Assembly (NCBI RefSeq): GCF_026241155.1
Contig: NZ_JAPFGP010000015.1
Coordinates: 62,001 to 126,000 of the forward strand
Origin: Paucibacter sp. PLA-PC-4
GTDB taxonomy: Bacteria > Pseudomonadota > Gammaproteobacteria > Burkholderiales > Burkholderiaceae_C
Length of the DNA: 64,000 nt
Reading direction: 5' to 3'
In this document: positions 1-7,993 of the stretch, piece after piece
How the letters are laid out: every line of letters begins with the position of its first letter
Numbering within the stretch: the first letter of the stretch is position 1
Program-made: the position numbers and the translations under genes
Notes under the pieces: model-generated
Databases searched by the model: none
What the model was told of the DNA's origin: nothing
What the model saw: the letters and a program-made list of their open reading frames with translations, nothing else

Positions 1-388
1 GGCCGCGCTGACGACCCTGGCCGCCGAGTCCGACTTCTTGGTGCTGGCCTGTCCTGGCGGCCCGGCCACTCGCCATCTGGTCGGTCGCGAGGTGCTGCGC
101 GCGTTGGGGCCGGCCGGCTATCTGGTCAATATCGCGCGGGGCTCGGTGCTCGACACGGCCGCGCTGATCGCAGCGCTGGAGGCCGGCGAGATCGCCGGCG
201 CTGGGCTCGATGTGCTGGAGAGCGAGCCCGCCGTACCGGCTGCGCTGGCCGCCTCGCCCCGGGTGCTGCTGACTCCCCATGTCTCGGGCCGCTCGCCGGC
301 CGCCCAGCATGCCCAGGTGGACAATGTGATCGGGAATCTGCAGGCCTTCTTCGCGGGCCGGGTGCTGCCCAGCGCCGTGCCCGTTTGA
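1..388 (+). CDS. D-2-hydroxyacid dehydrogenase, C-terminal part (5' end outside window)
   Basis: This is the C-terminal ~128 residues of an NAD(P)-dependent D-isomer-specific 2-hydroxyacid dehydrogenase, which interconverts 2-keto acids and D-2-hydroxy acids in the cytoplasm. The frame is open from base 2. The family signatures are clear: NIARGSVLD, then GAGLDVLESEP with the catalytic-loop Glu, then LTPHVSG with the catalytic His. Substrate specificity (glyoxylate, hydroxypyruvate or other) cannot be decided because the N-terminal substrate domain is missing. The stop lies 20 bases before the start of the L,D-transpeptidase gene. Confidence 0.85.
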   Translation, partial: AALTTLAAESDFLVLACPGGPATRHLVGREVLRALGPAGYLVNIARGSVLDTAALIAALEAGEIAGAGLDVLESEPAVPAALAASPRVLLTPHVSGRSPAAQHAQVDNVIGNLQAFFAGRVLPSAVPV

Positions 389-408
389 GTGGCTCTGATA
401 ATGGGGCG

Positions 409-2034
409 ATGCGCGCTGCTCCCCGTGTCTTGATTCTCGTCATGCTGTCCGCTGTGCTGGCCACCGCCGCTCAGAGTCAGCCAGCGAGTTCCCCCTGGTT
501 CGACCCCAGCGACCCCGGCCGGCCCACGCCGCAGGCCAGGCAGGCACTGGCGCTGCTGCAGTCAGCCGCTAGCCATGGGCTGGAGCCGCAGGACTATCAG
601 GTTCAGGCGCTGGAGCGCTCACTGGCCGAGCTGCAGAACGGGGCCGAGCCGGCGGCCCGGGAACGCTTTGCCGAGCGGCTCAGCGCCGCGACCACCCGCT
701 ATCTGCAGGACCTGCACCGGGGCCGCATCGATCCGCGCAGCATCCACTACCGCTTCAGCCCGGCCGAGCGTCAGCCCTTCGATGCAGCCGCCTATTTGCA
801 GCAGGCCCTGGCTGGTTCAGGTCTGGCGGCAGCAGCAACTGCTGCGGCCCCTCAGCTGCCTCTGTATGGCGATTTGCGCGAGGTGCTGGCCCAGTACCGC
901 GCACTGGGCCAGCAGCACCCGGCCTGGCAGCGGCCGCTGGCGCCGCTGCCCGCAGCCGGCAAGGGGGGAAGAAAGCTTGAGTCCGGTGAGCCCTATGTGG
1001 ACCTGGACCTGCTGGCCCGGCGCCTGGTCGCGCTGGGCGATTTGCCCGCTAGCCCTGCCGCTGCCGGCACTGATGCCGAGCCGGCGCAGCGCTATGCCGA
1101 GCCGCTGGTTGGCGCGGTGCGTGCCTTCCAGCGCCGTCACGGCCTGGGCGACGATGGCGTTATCGGCCCGGCCACGCTGGCCGAGCTGCAGGTGGCACCG
1201 GCCGCGCGGCGGCGCCAGATCGAGCTGACGATGGAGCGGCTGCGCTGGACCCCGCTGCAGCTGGCGCCGCGCATGATCACGATCAACATCCCGGAGTTCG
1301 TGCTGCGTGCCTACGAAGTCGGGCCCGGCCCCGAGGGTGCGATCAGGGTGCGCGAGGAGATGCGCGTCATCGTCGGTAAGGCCTTCAGCAGCATGCGCAC
1401 CCCGCTATTCGATGAGACGATGCGCTATATCGAGTTCAGCCCTTACTGGAATGTGCCGCCCTCGATCGCACGCGGGGAACTGGTGCCCAGACTGCGCCGC
1501 GACCCAAGCCATTTCGAGCAGCAGGGCTTCGAGTTTGTCGACAGCGCCAGCGGCGCGGCCCGCGCGGGCGGACCCAGCGCCGCCACGCTAGACGCGGTGC
1601 TGGCCGGCCAGTTGCGCATCCGCCAGCGACCCGGGCCGCGCAATGCGTTGGGCGATATCAAGTTTGCATTTCCGAACAGCGACCATATCTATCTGCATCA
1701 CACCCCGTCGGTGGATCTTTTCCAGCGTGAGCGGCGCGACTTCAGCCATGGCTGCATCCGCGTCGAGGACCCGCTGGCCCTGGCCCGCTTCGTGCTGCAG
1801 GAGCAGTCCGGCTGGGACGAGCCGCGCATCCGCGAGGCGATGAGCGCGGGCAAGTCCGCGACCCTGAAGCTGGAGGCCCCGATGCCCGTCCTGATCGCCT
1901 ATGGCACGGCCCTGGTCAAGCAGACCGCCGGCCCGGTGCACTTCTTCGCCGACATCTACGGCCATGACCGCGTGCTCGATCAGGCGCTGCGTCAGCGCTC
2001 CGCCGCTCTGGCCAAAGCGGGGGCTGCGCAGTGA
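409..2034 (+). CDS. L,D-transpeptidase, YcbB/LdtD type
   Basis: Periplasmic peptidoglycan cross-linking enzyme of the YkuD family, expected to form 3-3 meso-DAP cross-links. ATG 409 is chosen because it follows a GGGG ribosome site and opens with a signal peptide (RVLILVMLSAVLATAAQS); a TTG 24 bases upstream lacks these. The 541-residue protein has an N-terminal scaffold, a PG_binding_1-like segment near residues 220-265 (AFQRRHGLGDDGVIGPATL) and a C-terminal YkuD domain with the catalytic HGCIRV motif (His447, Cys449). E. coli LdtD is 615 aa with the same order. The next gene overlaps by 4 bases and is MepK-like, the same pairing as ycbB-ycbK in E. coli. Confidence 0.9.
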   Translation: MRAAPRVLILVMLSAVLATAAQSQPASSPWFDPSDPGRPTPQARQALALLQSAASHGLEPQDYQVQALERSLAELQNGAEPAARERFAERLSAATTRYLQDLHRGRIDPRSIHYRFSPAERQPFDAAAYLQQALAGSGLAAAATAAAPQLPLYGDLREVLAQYRALGQQHPAWQRPLAPLPAAGKGGRKLESGEPYVDLDLLARRLVALGDLPASPAAAGTDAEPAQRYAEPLVGAVRAFQRRHGLGDDGVIGPATLAELQVAPAARRRQIELTMERLRWTPLQLAPRMITINIPEFVLRAYEVGPGPEGAIRVREEMRVIVGKAFSSMRTPLFDETMRYIEFSPYWNVPPSIARGELVPRLRRDPSHFEQQGFEFVDSASGAARAGGPSAATLDAVLAGQLRIRQRPGPRNALGDIKFAFPNSDHIYLHHTPSVDLFQRERRDFSHGCIRVEDPLALARFVLQEQSGWDEPRIREAMSAGKSATLKLEAPMPVLIAYGTALVKQTAGPVHFFADIYGHDRVLDQALRQRSAALAKAGAAQ

Positions 2035-2600
2035 GCGGCCGGCGCGACTTCATGCGCCGTAGTGGCGCCGCCGCCTTGGGCGCAACTGCGTTGCTGGCGA
2101 CCTCCAGCGCCGGCGCCGCCATGGCGGTCAGCGAGGCATCTGGCGCGCCGCAGCGTCTGCTGTCGCTGGCCCACACCCACACCGGCGAGCGCATCGCCCT
2201 GGTCTATGCCGCGGGGGCGTATTACCTGCCCGACGCATTGCAGCGGCTGAACCGCTTTCTGCGCGACCACTACAGCGGCGAGGTCGGTCGCATGGACCCG
2301 CTGCTGTTTGATCAGCTGCACCGCCTGCGTCAACAATTGAGATTAGAGCCGGACGCGGCTTTTGAGGTGATCTCCGGCTACCGCTGCGAGGCCACCAACA
2401 GCCGGCTCAGGAAGGCCGGCGGCGGCGGTGTCGCTACGCGTAGCCTGCATCTGCAGGGCCGCGCCATCGATGTACGCCTGCCCGGAGTGCCGCTCACCGC
2501 GCTGCGCGACGCCGCGCTGGCGCTGGGCGCCGGCGGTGTCGGCTACTACCCGGCGGAGCGTTTTGTGCATCTGGATACTGGGGCAGTCAGGCGCTGGTAG
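2031..2600 (+). CDS. MepK/YcbK-like peptidoglycan endopeptidase (DUF882, M15A)
   Basis: Zinc metallopeptidase of the DUF882/peptidase M15 family; E. coli MepK cleaves 3-3 cross-links. GTG 2031 overlaps the upstream stop by 4 bases (GTGA), so translation is probably coupled. The N-terminus is twin-arginine-like (SGRRDFMRRSGAAALG) followed by an Ala-rich export segment. The zinc/catalytic residues are present as HLQGRAID (His140, Asp147) and FVHLD (His180). The length of 189 aa matches the family (~180). Pairing an LdtD-like transpeptidase with an endopeptidase that cuts its product suggests joint control of 3-3 cross-link turnover. Confidence 0.87.
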   Translation: MSGRRDFMRRSGAAALGATALLATSSAGAAMAVSEASGAPQRLLSLAHTHTGERIALVYAAGAYYLPDALQRLNRFLRDHYSGEVGRMDPLLFDQLHRLRQQLRLEPDAAFEVISGYRCEATNSRLRKAGGGGVATRSLHLQGRAIDVRLPGVPLTALRDAALALGAGGVGYYPAERFVHLDTGAVRRW

Positions 2601-2717
2601 GTTTTGCGCAATTGGCTGATCTGACCCGCCTGACAATGCCTGCTGCATTAAAGAAACAGGCCAGGGCGGTCGCCCTTGCTCTGCATGGGCCAGCCCGCAA
2701 CCTCACTGGAAATTGAT

Positions 2718-3236
2718 ATGTCAGGCCAAGAAACCACCGCCAGCGATGTTGCCGCCGCCCAGGCGCGGCTCGGTGCGGACCTTGTTGTCCCCGCATCGAT
2801 CACCGCCGCGCTGAGCGGCTGGGCTAGACAGTTGGCGGAGGACGCGGCTACGCCGCTGCGTGATAGCCTAGCGCAAACAGAGGGCGACCTGGCTGCACTG
2901 CGGCAGTCGAACGAGCAGGCGCAAGTCGCGCTGGCGGATCGCGATGCCAGCATCGAGCGGCTGACGGTAGAACTGCGCCATGCCCGCGACATCGCGTCCA
3001 ACGCCCTGGTCGGCAAGGCCAAGGATCAGCTGGCCATCGAGGGCAAGGACGCCCAGATCGCCGAGCTGCGCCGCCAGCTCGAGCGCCAGCTGACGAGCTC
3101 TGCGGGCGAGTCCGATGCGCGCCTGGCCGCCGAGATGGAGCTGGTCGGCGCGGTCACCGCGCGCGACAACCTGGCCGCCGAGGTCGCGGAGCTGCGCGCC
3201 CAGCTCGACGCCGCCCGCGCCGCGCGCAGTGCCTGA
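2718..3236 (+). CDS. Small predicted coiled-coil protein, unknown function
   Basis: I do not recognise a family. The 172-residue product (ATG 2718; ATG 2685 in frame is the alternative) has no signal peptide or membrane segment. After a Ser/Thr/Ala-rich head, residues ~35 to the end are heptad-like, rich in Leu, Glu, Arg, Gln and Ala (for example DLAALRQSNEQAQVALADRD and IAELRRQLERQL), typical of a long two-stranded coiled coil. Codon use is high-GC like its neighbours, which supports it as a real gene. It stands alone between mepK and the ankyrin gene. A structural or scaffolding role is possible but only a guess. Confidence 0.65.
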   Translation: MSGQETTASDVAAAQARLGADLVVPASITAALSGWARQLAEDAATPLRDSLAQTEGDLAALRQSNEQAQVALADRDASIERLTVELRHARDIASNALVGKAKDQLAIEGKDAQIAELRRQLERQLTSSAGESDARLAAEMELVGAVTARDNLAAEVAELRAQLDAARAARSA

Positions 3237-3364
3237 TGCCGCGAGGGCCCGTGCCCTGACAACATAAGAAACACAGAGATACGCCGCGCGAAGCGCGGCC
3301 GATAACTGCGCTTGTGACACTGCCTCTCGTGCGCCATCCCGGCGCGTCGACCCGAGAGGCCCCG

Positions 3365-4216
3365 ATGAGCATCCCCCTGTCCGCGCTGCTTCGCCGCTAC
3401 GCCATCGCGCTGCTGCTGGGATCGATGGCGGGCGCGCTGTGGGCACAGGATGAAGGCATGCAGGCCTTCAAAGCCGTCTTTGCCGGCAACAAGCTGACGG
3501 GGCTGGAGCAGCTGATCGCGCGGCACCAGCGCAGCGGCGAGCCCTTTCCGATTGACCCGATGGGCGGCGCCACCGTGTTGCACAAGGCGATCCACCTCGG
3601 CGCGGGCGAGCCGGCGTTGCAGCGCCTGCTAGATGCCGGCCTGGACCCCAACGCACGCACCAGCGATGACGCTGAAACTCCCCTGCACTTTGCGGCCCGC
3701 TTCGGCTGCGGGCCTTGCGCGCGGCTGCTGATCGCACGTGGGGCCCACATCGCTGCGCTGGATGCCGAGGGCAGGCAGCCCATCCATATGGCCGGCTACG
3801 CAGCGGTGGAGGCCTTGCTGGACGGCGGTGCCGATCCGCTGGTCACCGACCCGCGCGGCAACGTGCCCCTTCACACGGTGTTCCACCCGCGCCTGCTGGT
3901 GGCCGGGGTGAATGTGCGCAACCAGGGCGGTCTCACGCCGCTGCACTTTGCCGCGCTGCACGACAGCGTGCGCGGCATCGACTGGTTGCTGGCGCATGGG
4001 GCCGACCCGCAGCTGCGCACCACGGCGCCTTACCGCTACCGAGCCCCCATCATGTCGCGCGCCTTCGGGCCGGGCGAGCCTCTCGCCGTCGGGGCACGCC
4101 CGCTCGATCTGGCGCGCCAGCGCGCCGAGGCCACGGCCTGGAACCTGCAGTCCCACAAGCACTCTGTGGCCCGTCTGGAGGCGGTGACGAAGACGCGCTG
4201 GCTGGGCCTGTGGTGA
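3365..4216 (+). CDS. Exported ankyrin-repeat protein
   Basis: 283 residues with a signal peptide (RRYAIALLLGSMAGALWAQ) from ATG 3365, followed by ankyrin repeats. Repeat hallmarks are visible: GATVLHKAIHLGAGEPALQR, DAETPLHFAARFGCGPCARL, RQPIHMAGYAAVEALLDGGA and LTPLHFAALHDSVRGIDWLL. The repeats probably form a protein-binding solenoid in the periplasm. The next gene overlaps by 4 bases and is also exported, so the two are probably co-translated partners. The target is unknown. A 7-bp GC hairpin (3283-3299) sits upstream without a T-tract. Confidence 0.83.
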   Translation: MSIPLSALLRRYAIALLLGSMAGALWAQDEGMQAFKAVFAGNKLTGLEQLIARHQRSGEPFPIDPMGGATVLHKAIHLGAGEPALQRLLDAGLDPNARTSDDAETPLHFAARFGCGPCARLLIARGAHIAALDAEGRQPIHMAGYAAVEALLDGGADPLVTDPRGNVPLHTVFHPRLLVAGVNVRNQGGLTPLHFAALHDSVRGIDWLLAHGADPQLRTTAPYRYRAPIMSRAFGPGEPLAVGARPLDLARQRAEATAWNLQSHKHSVARLEAVTKTRWLGLW

Positions 4217-4599
4217 GGCGGCCCAGGACGAGACAGCCACGACTGCTGCTGCTGGCGCTGGCGCTGTTTTGGCGGCCGGTGTGGGCCGAGGACTTTGCCG
4301 GTTTCCACGCCCGTTTCCGTGCTGCCGTCAGCGTCCAGGACGGCCCGGCCCTGGCCGGCCTGAGCCGACTGCCCTTTTTGTTCGAGGGGCGCGCGCTAGA
4401 CCGTGCCGGTTTCGTGCGCGAAATGCCGCGGCTGCTTTTTGCTGACGCTCAGCGCCGCTGCCTGGCCAGGCAGGCGGCGCTGCCGGATGGCGGCGATCGC
4501 TGGGTCGTGTTCTGCCGGCCCTACGCCTTTTATTTCGGCCGCGTGGACGGCCCCTACCGCTTCCTCGAGTTCGCCGCCGATGGCGAGGACGCTCCCTGA
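4213..4599 (+). CDS. Small exported hypothetical protein
   Basis: GTG 4213 overlaps the ankyrin gene stop by 4 bases and begins a basic, Leu-rich signal peptide (RQPRLLLLALALFWRPVWA) with cleavage after WAE. The mature part is ~100 residues, with two Cys (RRCLARQ, VVFCRPY) that could form a disulfide, and ends FLEFAADGEDAP. I recognise no family. The overlap and shared export suggest it works with the ankyrin protein. The same frame stays open upstream inside the ankyrin gene, but that part is antisense-like shadow, so the GTG start is preferred. Confidence 0.65.
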   Translation: MRRPRTRQPRLLLLALALFWRPVWAEDFAGFHARFRAAVSVQDGPALAGLSRLPFLFEGRALDRAGFVREMPRLLFADAQRRCLARQAALPDGGDRWVVFCRPYAFYFGRVDGPYRFLEFAADGEDAP

Positions 4600-4647
4600 G
4601 TCATCGGTGCCACACCATCTCCACCCTCTGTCGCAAGGAGCATTGCC

Positions 4648-5430
4648 GTGAAACCCTGGAAAAAGATTGCCGCCGCCCTGTTGGGCCTGGCCAGCGTGGC
4701 GGTCGGCGCCGGCCTGTACCTGACTGCCGGCCTGGCCAGCACCGCCGACCAGTTCTTCAGCGCCGCACGCCAGCGGGACATGGCCGGCGCACGCGCGCTG
4801 CTGGCCCGCGAGCTGCGCGACAGTCTCAGTGAAGAAGGCCTGACGCGCCAGCTGCGCGGCCAGGGCATGAGCGACATTGCCGACACCAGCTGGTCGCAGC
4901 GCAAGGTCAGCGGCGCGCGCGGCGAGCTGCGCGGCACGCTGGAAGCTGCGAGCGGCGGCACCATCCCGGTCAGCATCACGCTGGTCAAGGAAGGCGATGC
5001 CTGGCGCATCCAGGCCATCGGGCGCGACCCGGCTGGCGTCGCCGACGCCACGACGCCAGAGCCGCAGCCGGCCTTGCCCGACGAGCGCGCCAAGGCCGAG
5101 ATGGTCAAGCTGGCCATGCACGAGTTCACTGTCTCCACCCGCGAGCGCAGCATGGCGCGCTTTCATCGCAATATCTCGCAGCTGTGGCAGCGTCAGTTCA
5201 GCGTTGCCAAGCTCGACGAGGCCTACCGACCGCTGTTCGACATCGGCGATCTGACCGTGCTGAACAAGCACGAGCCGCAGATCGAGGCCGCCCGCGTCGA
5301 CGCCCAGGGCGTGCTGGTGCTGCCCGGGCACTACCAGCTGCACAAGAGCCGTGTGGACTTCGAGCAGCGCTATGTGCTGGAACAAGGCCAGTGGAAGCTT
5401 CTGGCCTTCGATCTTGAGGTTCGCAGCTGA
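4648..5430 (+). CDS. Membrane-anchored periplasmic protein, unknown function
   Basis: 260 residues from GTG 4648, with AAGGAG at 4635-4640 placed as a ribosome site. An N-terminal hydrophobic helix (AAALLGLASVAVGAGLYLTA) anchors it. The next ~90 residues (STADQFFSAARQRDMAGARA... and a beta-rich GGTIPVSITLVKEGDAWRI) resemble small NTF2-like DUF4019/DUF4878 modules that end with a Trp-Arg-Ile strand. The C-terminal half repeats the pattern (YQLHKSRVDFEQRYVLEQGQWKLLAFDLEV), so it may be a duplicated module. Function unknown. Confidence 0.7.
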   Translation: MKPWKKIAAALLGLASVAVGAGLYLTAGLASTADQFFSAARQRDMAGARALLARELRDSLSEEGLTRQLRGQGMSDIADTSWSQRKVSGARGELRGTLEAASGGTIPVSITLVKEGDAWRIQAIGRDPAGVADATTPEPQPALPDERAKAEMVKLAMHEFTVSTRERSMARFHRNISQLWQRQFSVAKLDEAYRPLFDIGDLTVLNKHEPQIEAARVDAQGVLVLPGHYQLHKSRVDFEQRYVLEQGQWKLLAFDLEVRS

Positions 5431-5459
5431 GCGCTGAGCGGCCCGACCTGCTGTAAAAA

Positions 5460-5622
5460 ATACATAGATGTTGTCAATGTTTGATTTTTTCGACTATTTA
5501 TGAATAAGCCCTGCTTGGAGTTGTCGAGCCCATGCCGAGTTCTGCGGATGCACACGAAGCCATTACCGCCTCAATTATTCATAGGATTGCAAAAAAACAC
5601 AGATCAAATAATATCTATGTAT
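5460..5622. promoter_or_regulatory. Inverted-repeat operator pair in front of hipBA
   Basis: ATACATAGAT at 5460-5469 and its exact reverse complement ATCTATGTAT at 5613-5622 flank an AT-rich stretch unlike the surrounding GC-rich DNA. The downstream arm overlaps the hipB start codon (ATG 5621). HipB proteins bind spaced operators and loop DNA to repress their own operon. The two arms fit that role, but binding is inferred. Confidence 0.6.
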
Positions 5623-6022
5623 GCCGCGACAGAACACCAGCCCTGCCAACTATCCTCAGGCGGTCTTGCAAGCGATTGAGCAGCTGGCTCAAAACATCGT
5701 TGTTGCGCGCAAGCGGCGTGGTGAAACGCAGGCGCAATGGGCCAGGAAGCTGGGGGTGTCGCAGCCGACCATGGCCCGCATCGAGCGTGGTGATCCGGCC
5801 GTGGCCATGGCCTCCTATGTGATGTGCATGTGGTTGATTAACCGGGCCGAGGGCCTGGCCGACCTGATTTCCCCGCTCCAGGACCATGCGGCCTTGGAGC
5901 GCGAGATCGGCAAGCTCGGTGGCAGGAAGCCGGTACCGGCCCGAACCCGGGCCGGCGCGAGCCGTACTGCGGCCGACGGCCTGGCTGCCTTGTTGTCGAG
6001 CACCCCACCAAAAGTCGGGTGA
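5621..6022 (+). CDS. hipB: HipB-like antitoxin / XRE-family regulator
   Basis: 133-residue protein with an XRE helix-turn-helix at residues ~25-80 (ARKRRGETQAQWARKLGV, then SQPTMARIERGDPAVAMASY). It should neutralise the HipA kinase and repress the operon. It is longer than E. coli HipB (88 aa), with an extra Ala/Arg/Pro-rich C-terminal tail (PVPARTRAGASRTAADGL). It lies 4 bases upstream of hipA, the usual antitoxin-first order, and its start codon is inside a predicted operator arm. Confidence 0.88.
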   Translation: MPRQNTSPANYPQAVLQAIEQLAQNIVVARKRRGETQAQWARKLGVSQPTMARIERGDPAVAMASYVMCMWLINRAEGLADLISPLQDHAALEREIGKLGGRKPVPARTRAGASRTAADGLAALLSSTPPKVG

Positions 6023-6026
6023 GCGG

Positions 6027-7286
6027 ATGACGATCCCCGCCGTCACCCCGCAGACCTACATCCCTCAGGACCGGCTCTACGTCTGGATGCTGGTGAATCC
6101 TGCCGCGCCCACCCTGGTGGGCGAACTCGGGCTGTCGCAACTGGTCGCTGACTGCGCGAGCTTTCGCTACGACGCCCAGTGGTGGCACTTTGCACTCAGC
6201 GAGGACCTGCCCCTGCTGCAGGGCCAGGACTTCACGGCCGGTGAGAGAGGCAGCGCGCCGGGCGCGATCGACGATGCGCGGCCCGACCGCTGGGGGGAGC
6301 GAATCATTCGCCATATCGACCGGCCCGCCCGCTTGTCAATTCTGGAGATGCTGCTGTTTGCCGGCGACGACCGCTTCGGTGCACTCGGCGTCTCGGTCTC
6401 GGCCCAACAGTACGTGCCGCGTGCGATGGGCCCCTACCCGCAGCTGCGCGATCTGGCGCCGCTGAGTGCTGCTATCGAAGATGTGCAGACCCAAGCACCG
6501 CTTACGGCTGACATGCAGCGGCTGATCCAGCCCGGCGTGACGCTGGGCGGCGCGCGACCCAAGGCCTTGCTGCAGACCGACGCCGGGCCCTGCGTCATCA
6601 AGTTTGCCGAGCTGGATGACGCGGTGGACACGCCCCTGGTCGAGCATGCGACGATGACACTGGCGGCGCTGGCCGGCATCGAGGTGGCCGCGACCGGCGT
6701 GCTGCCCATTCCCCCGCGCCATGGCAGGGCGCGCCATGCGCTGACCATTGCGCGCTTCGACCGCCGGGGCGACTATCGTATGCATTGCCTGTCGGCCCGA
6801 ACCGTGCTGCGCGCCGCTCGCCTGGACGAGAGCTATAGCGATCTGGCCACTGTGCTGCTGCGCCTGGGGCACCCGGATCGCCAGGGCGCGATGCGCGAGG
6901 AACTGTTCCGGCGCATGGTGTTCAACATCCTGATGGACAACACCGACGACCATGAGCGCAACCACAGCCTGCGTCTGGGCTTCGATGGCTACTACGAACT
7001 GGCCCCGGCATACGACGTGCTGCCCACGCTGCAAAACCTGGGCTACCAGGCGCTTTCGGTGGGCCGGGCCGGGGCACAGTCCAGCCTGGAGAATGCGCTG
7101 ACCGGGCTCAATGAGTTCGGCCTCAAGAGAGCGCGCGCCATCGAGCTGATCCAGCAGGTGGCGCGCATGGTCGATCGATGGGAGCCGCACTTCAGGCGAC
7201 TGGGTGTCAGCCCCGCCGACGCAGAGCTGTTGCGGGCGAGCATAGACCGGGACGCGCTGAGGCTGCAGCGCAAAGCCTTCTGCTGA
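6027..7286 (+). CDS. hipA: HipA-like serine/threonine kinase toxin
   Basis: 419 residues, close to E. coli HipA (440). HipA phosphorylates glutamyl-tRNA synthetase or another aminoacyl-tRNA synthetase and causes growth arrest or persistence. The catalytic loop is intact (NTDDHERN, residues 305-312, catalytic Asp307), as is the Mg-binding ELAPAYDV segment (Asp330). The regulatory loop reads VTLGGARPKAL: Thr172 occupies the position of the autophosphorylated Ser150 of E. coli HipA. ATG 6027 is preferred over longer starts inside hipB because it follows the hipB stop and begins at the family N-terminus (TYIPQDRLYVWM). Target substrate unknown. Confidence 0.9.
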   Translation: MTIPAVTPQTYIPQDRLYVWMLVNPAAPTLVGELGLSQLVADCASFRYDAQWWHFALSEDLPLLQGQDFTAGERGSAPGAIDDARPDRWGERIIRHIDRPARLSILEMLLFAGDDRFGALGVSVSAQQYVPRAMGPYPQLRDLAPLSAAIEDVQTQAPLTADMQRLIQPGVTLGGARPKALLQTDAGPCVIKFAELDDAVDTPLVEHATMTLAALAGIEVAATGVLPIPPRHGRARHALTIARFDRRGDYRMHCLSARTVLRAARLDESYSDLATVLLRLGHPDRQGAMREELFRRMVFNILMDNTDDHERNHSLRLGFDGYYELAPAYDVLPTLQNLGYQALSVGRAGAQSSLENALTGLNEFGLKRARAIELIQQVARMVDRWEPHFRRLGVSPADAELLRASIDRDALRLQRKAFC

Positions 7287-7310
7287 AGCCTTCGCGCCGG
7301 CCGCCGCCTG

Positions 7311-7784
7311 TCAAAGCCCGCTGCGCTCGGCCTTTAGGTCCGGATGCCGCAGGGCCGGGCCGTCGGGTTGGGCACCGCCGTCCTTTGAGGCGCCGCCCCA
7401 GCCATGGTCGGTCAGGTCGATGATGACGCCGTTCGGGTCGCGGTACTTGACCTCGTAGAAGCTGTTGCCCTTTACCGGCACCTCGCCCATGTAGTAGGTG
7501 CCACCGGCGGCCTCGCACTCGGCCCGGGCCTGCTTGATCTCGTCGACCCAGAAGCCGATGTGGTGCAAGCCCACATAGTCGCGGCCGCGCTCGCCGGCGG
7601 CCTCGTCGGTCTTGTATTTCAGCAGTGCGATCGTCACGGTGCCGTCGCTCAGATAAATGCCGCGGGCCAGCGAGGAATCGGTCTCGCCGACCTTCTTCAA
7701 GCCGAAGGACTCGATGTAGAACGGGGCGACGGCCCAGGGGTCGGGCACCGAAATCGCGATGTGGCGCAGCTTGCCATTAGCCAT
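7311..7784 (-). CDS. VOC-family (glyoxalase/dioxygenase fold) protein
   Basis: 157-residue single-domain vicinal-oxygen-chelate protein with two beta-alpha-beta-beta-beta modules. Candidate metal ligands are His8 (LRHIAISV), His74/75 (GLHHIGFWV) and an acidic residue near the end (YRDPNGVIIDLTDHG). Family members include lactoylglutathione lyases, methylmalonyl-CoA epimerases and extradiol dioxygenases; the exact reaction cannot be told. It is divergent from the GntR regulator gene, with the shared palindrome at 7837-7846 only 52 bases upstream of its start, so it is probably part of the neighbouring catabolic regulon. Confidence 0.85.
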   Translation of the reverse strand: MANGKLRHIAISVPDPWAVAPFYIESFGLKKVGETDSSLARGIYLSDGTVTIALLKYKTDEAAGERGRDYVGLHHIGFWVDEIKQARAECEAAGGTYYMGEVPVKGNSFYEVKYRDPNGVIIDLTDHGWGGASKDGGAQPDGPALRHPDLKAERSGL

Positions 7785-7836
7785 GTGAGGGTCTCCTGTG
7801 GATGGGTAAGTGAGTGTCTTGGGTGATTGAGGTCGT

Positions 7837-7846
7837 ATGTATACAT
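7837..7846. promoter_or_regulatory. Predicted GntR operator, copy 1
   Basis: The perfect palindrome ATGTATACAT lies between the divergent VOC and GntR genes, with a half-site ATGTAT at 7857-7862. GTATAC-centred palindromes are typical FCD-GntR operators. The same 10 bases recur at 9944-9953 in the porin/hydroxylase promoter region. Confidence 0.65.
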
Positions 7847-7993
7847 GATAATTACCATGTATTCAATGAGCGCAGAACACGGATGTTATGTGTTTGGCGC
7901 AGTTAAAATCGCCGGGGCCAGGTCTTGCGCGCGCCCCTGGCCGAGCACCACGAACAAGGGCTGGCGCAGCCCGCACCCGGGGATTGATCACGC

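Noticed and set aside
3283-3299. Hairpin GCCGCGC-gaa-GCGCGGC as a terminator
   Set aside because: No T-tract follows on either strand; short GC palindromes are expected at this GC content.
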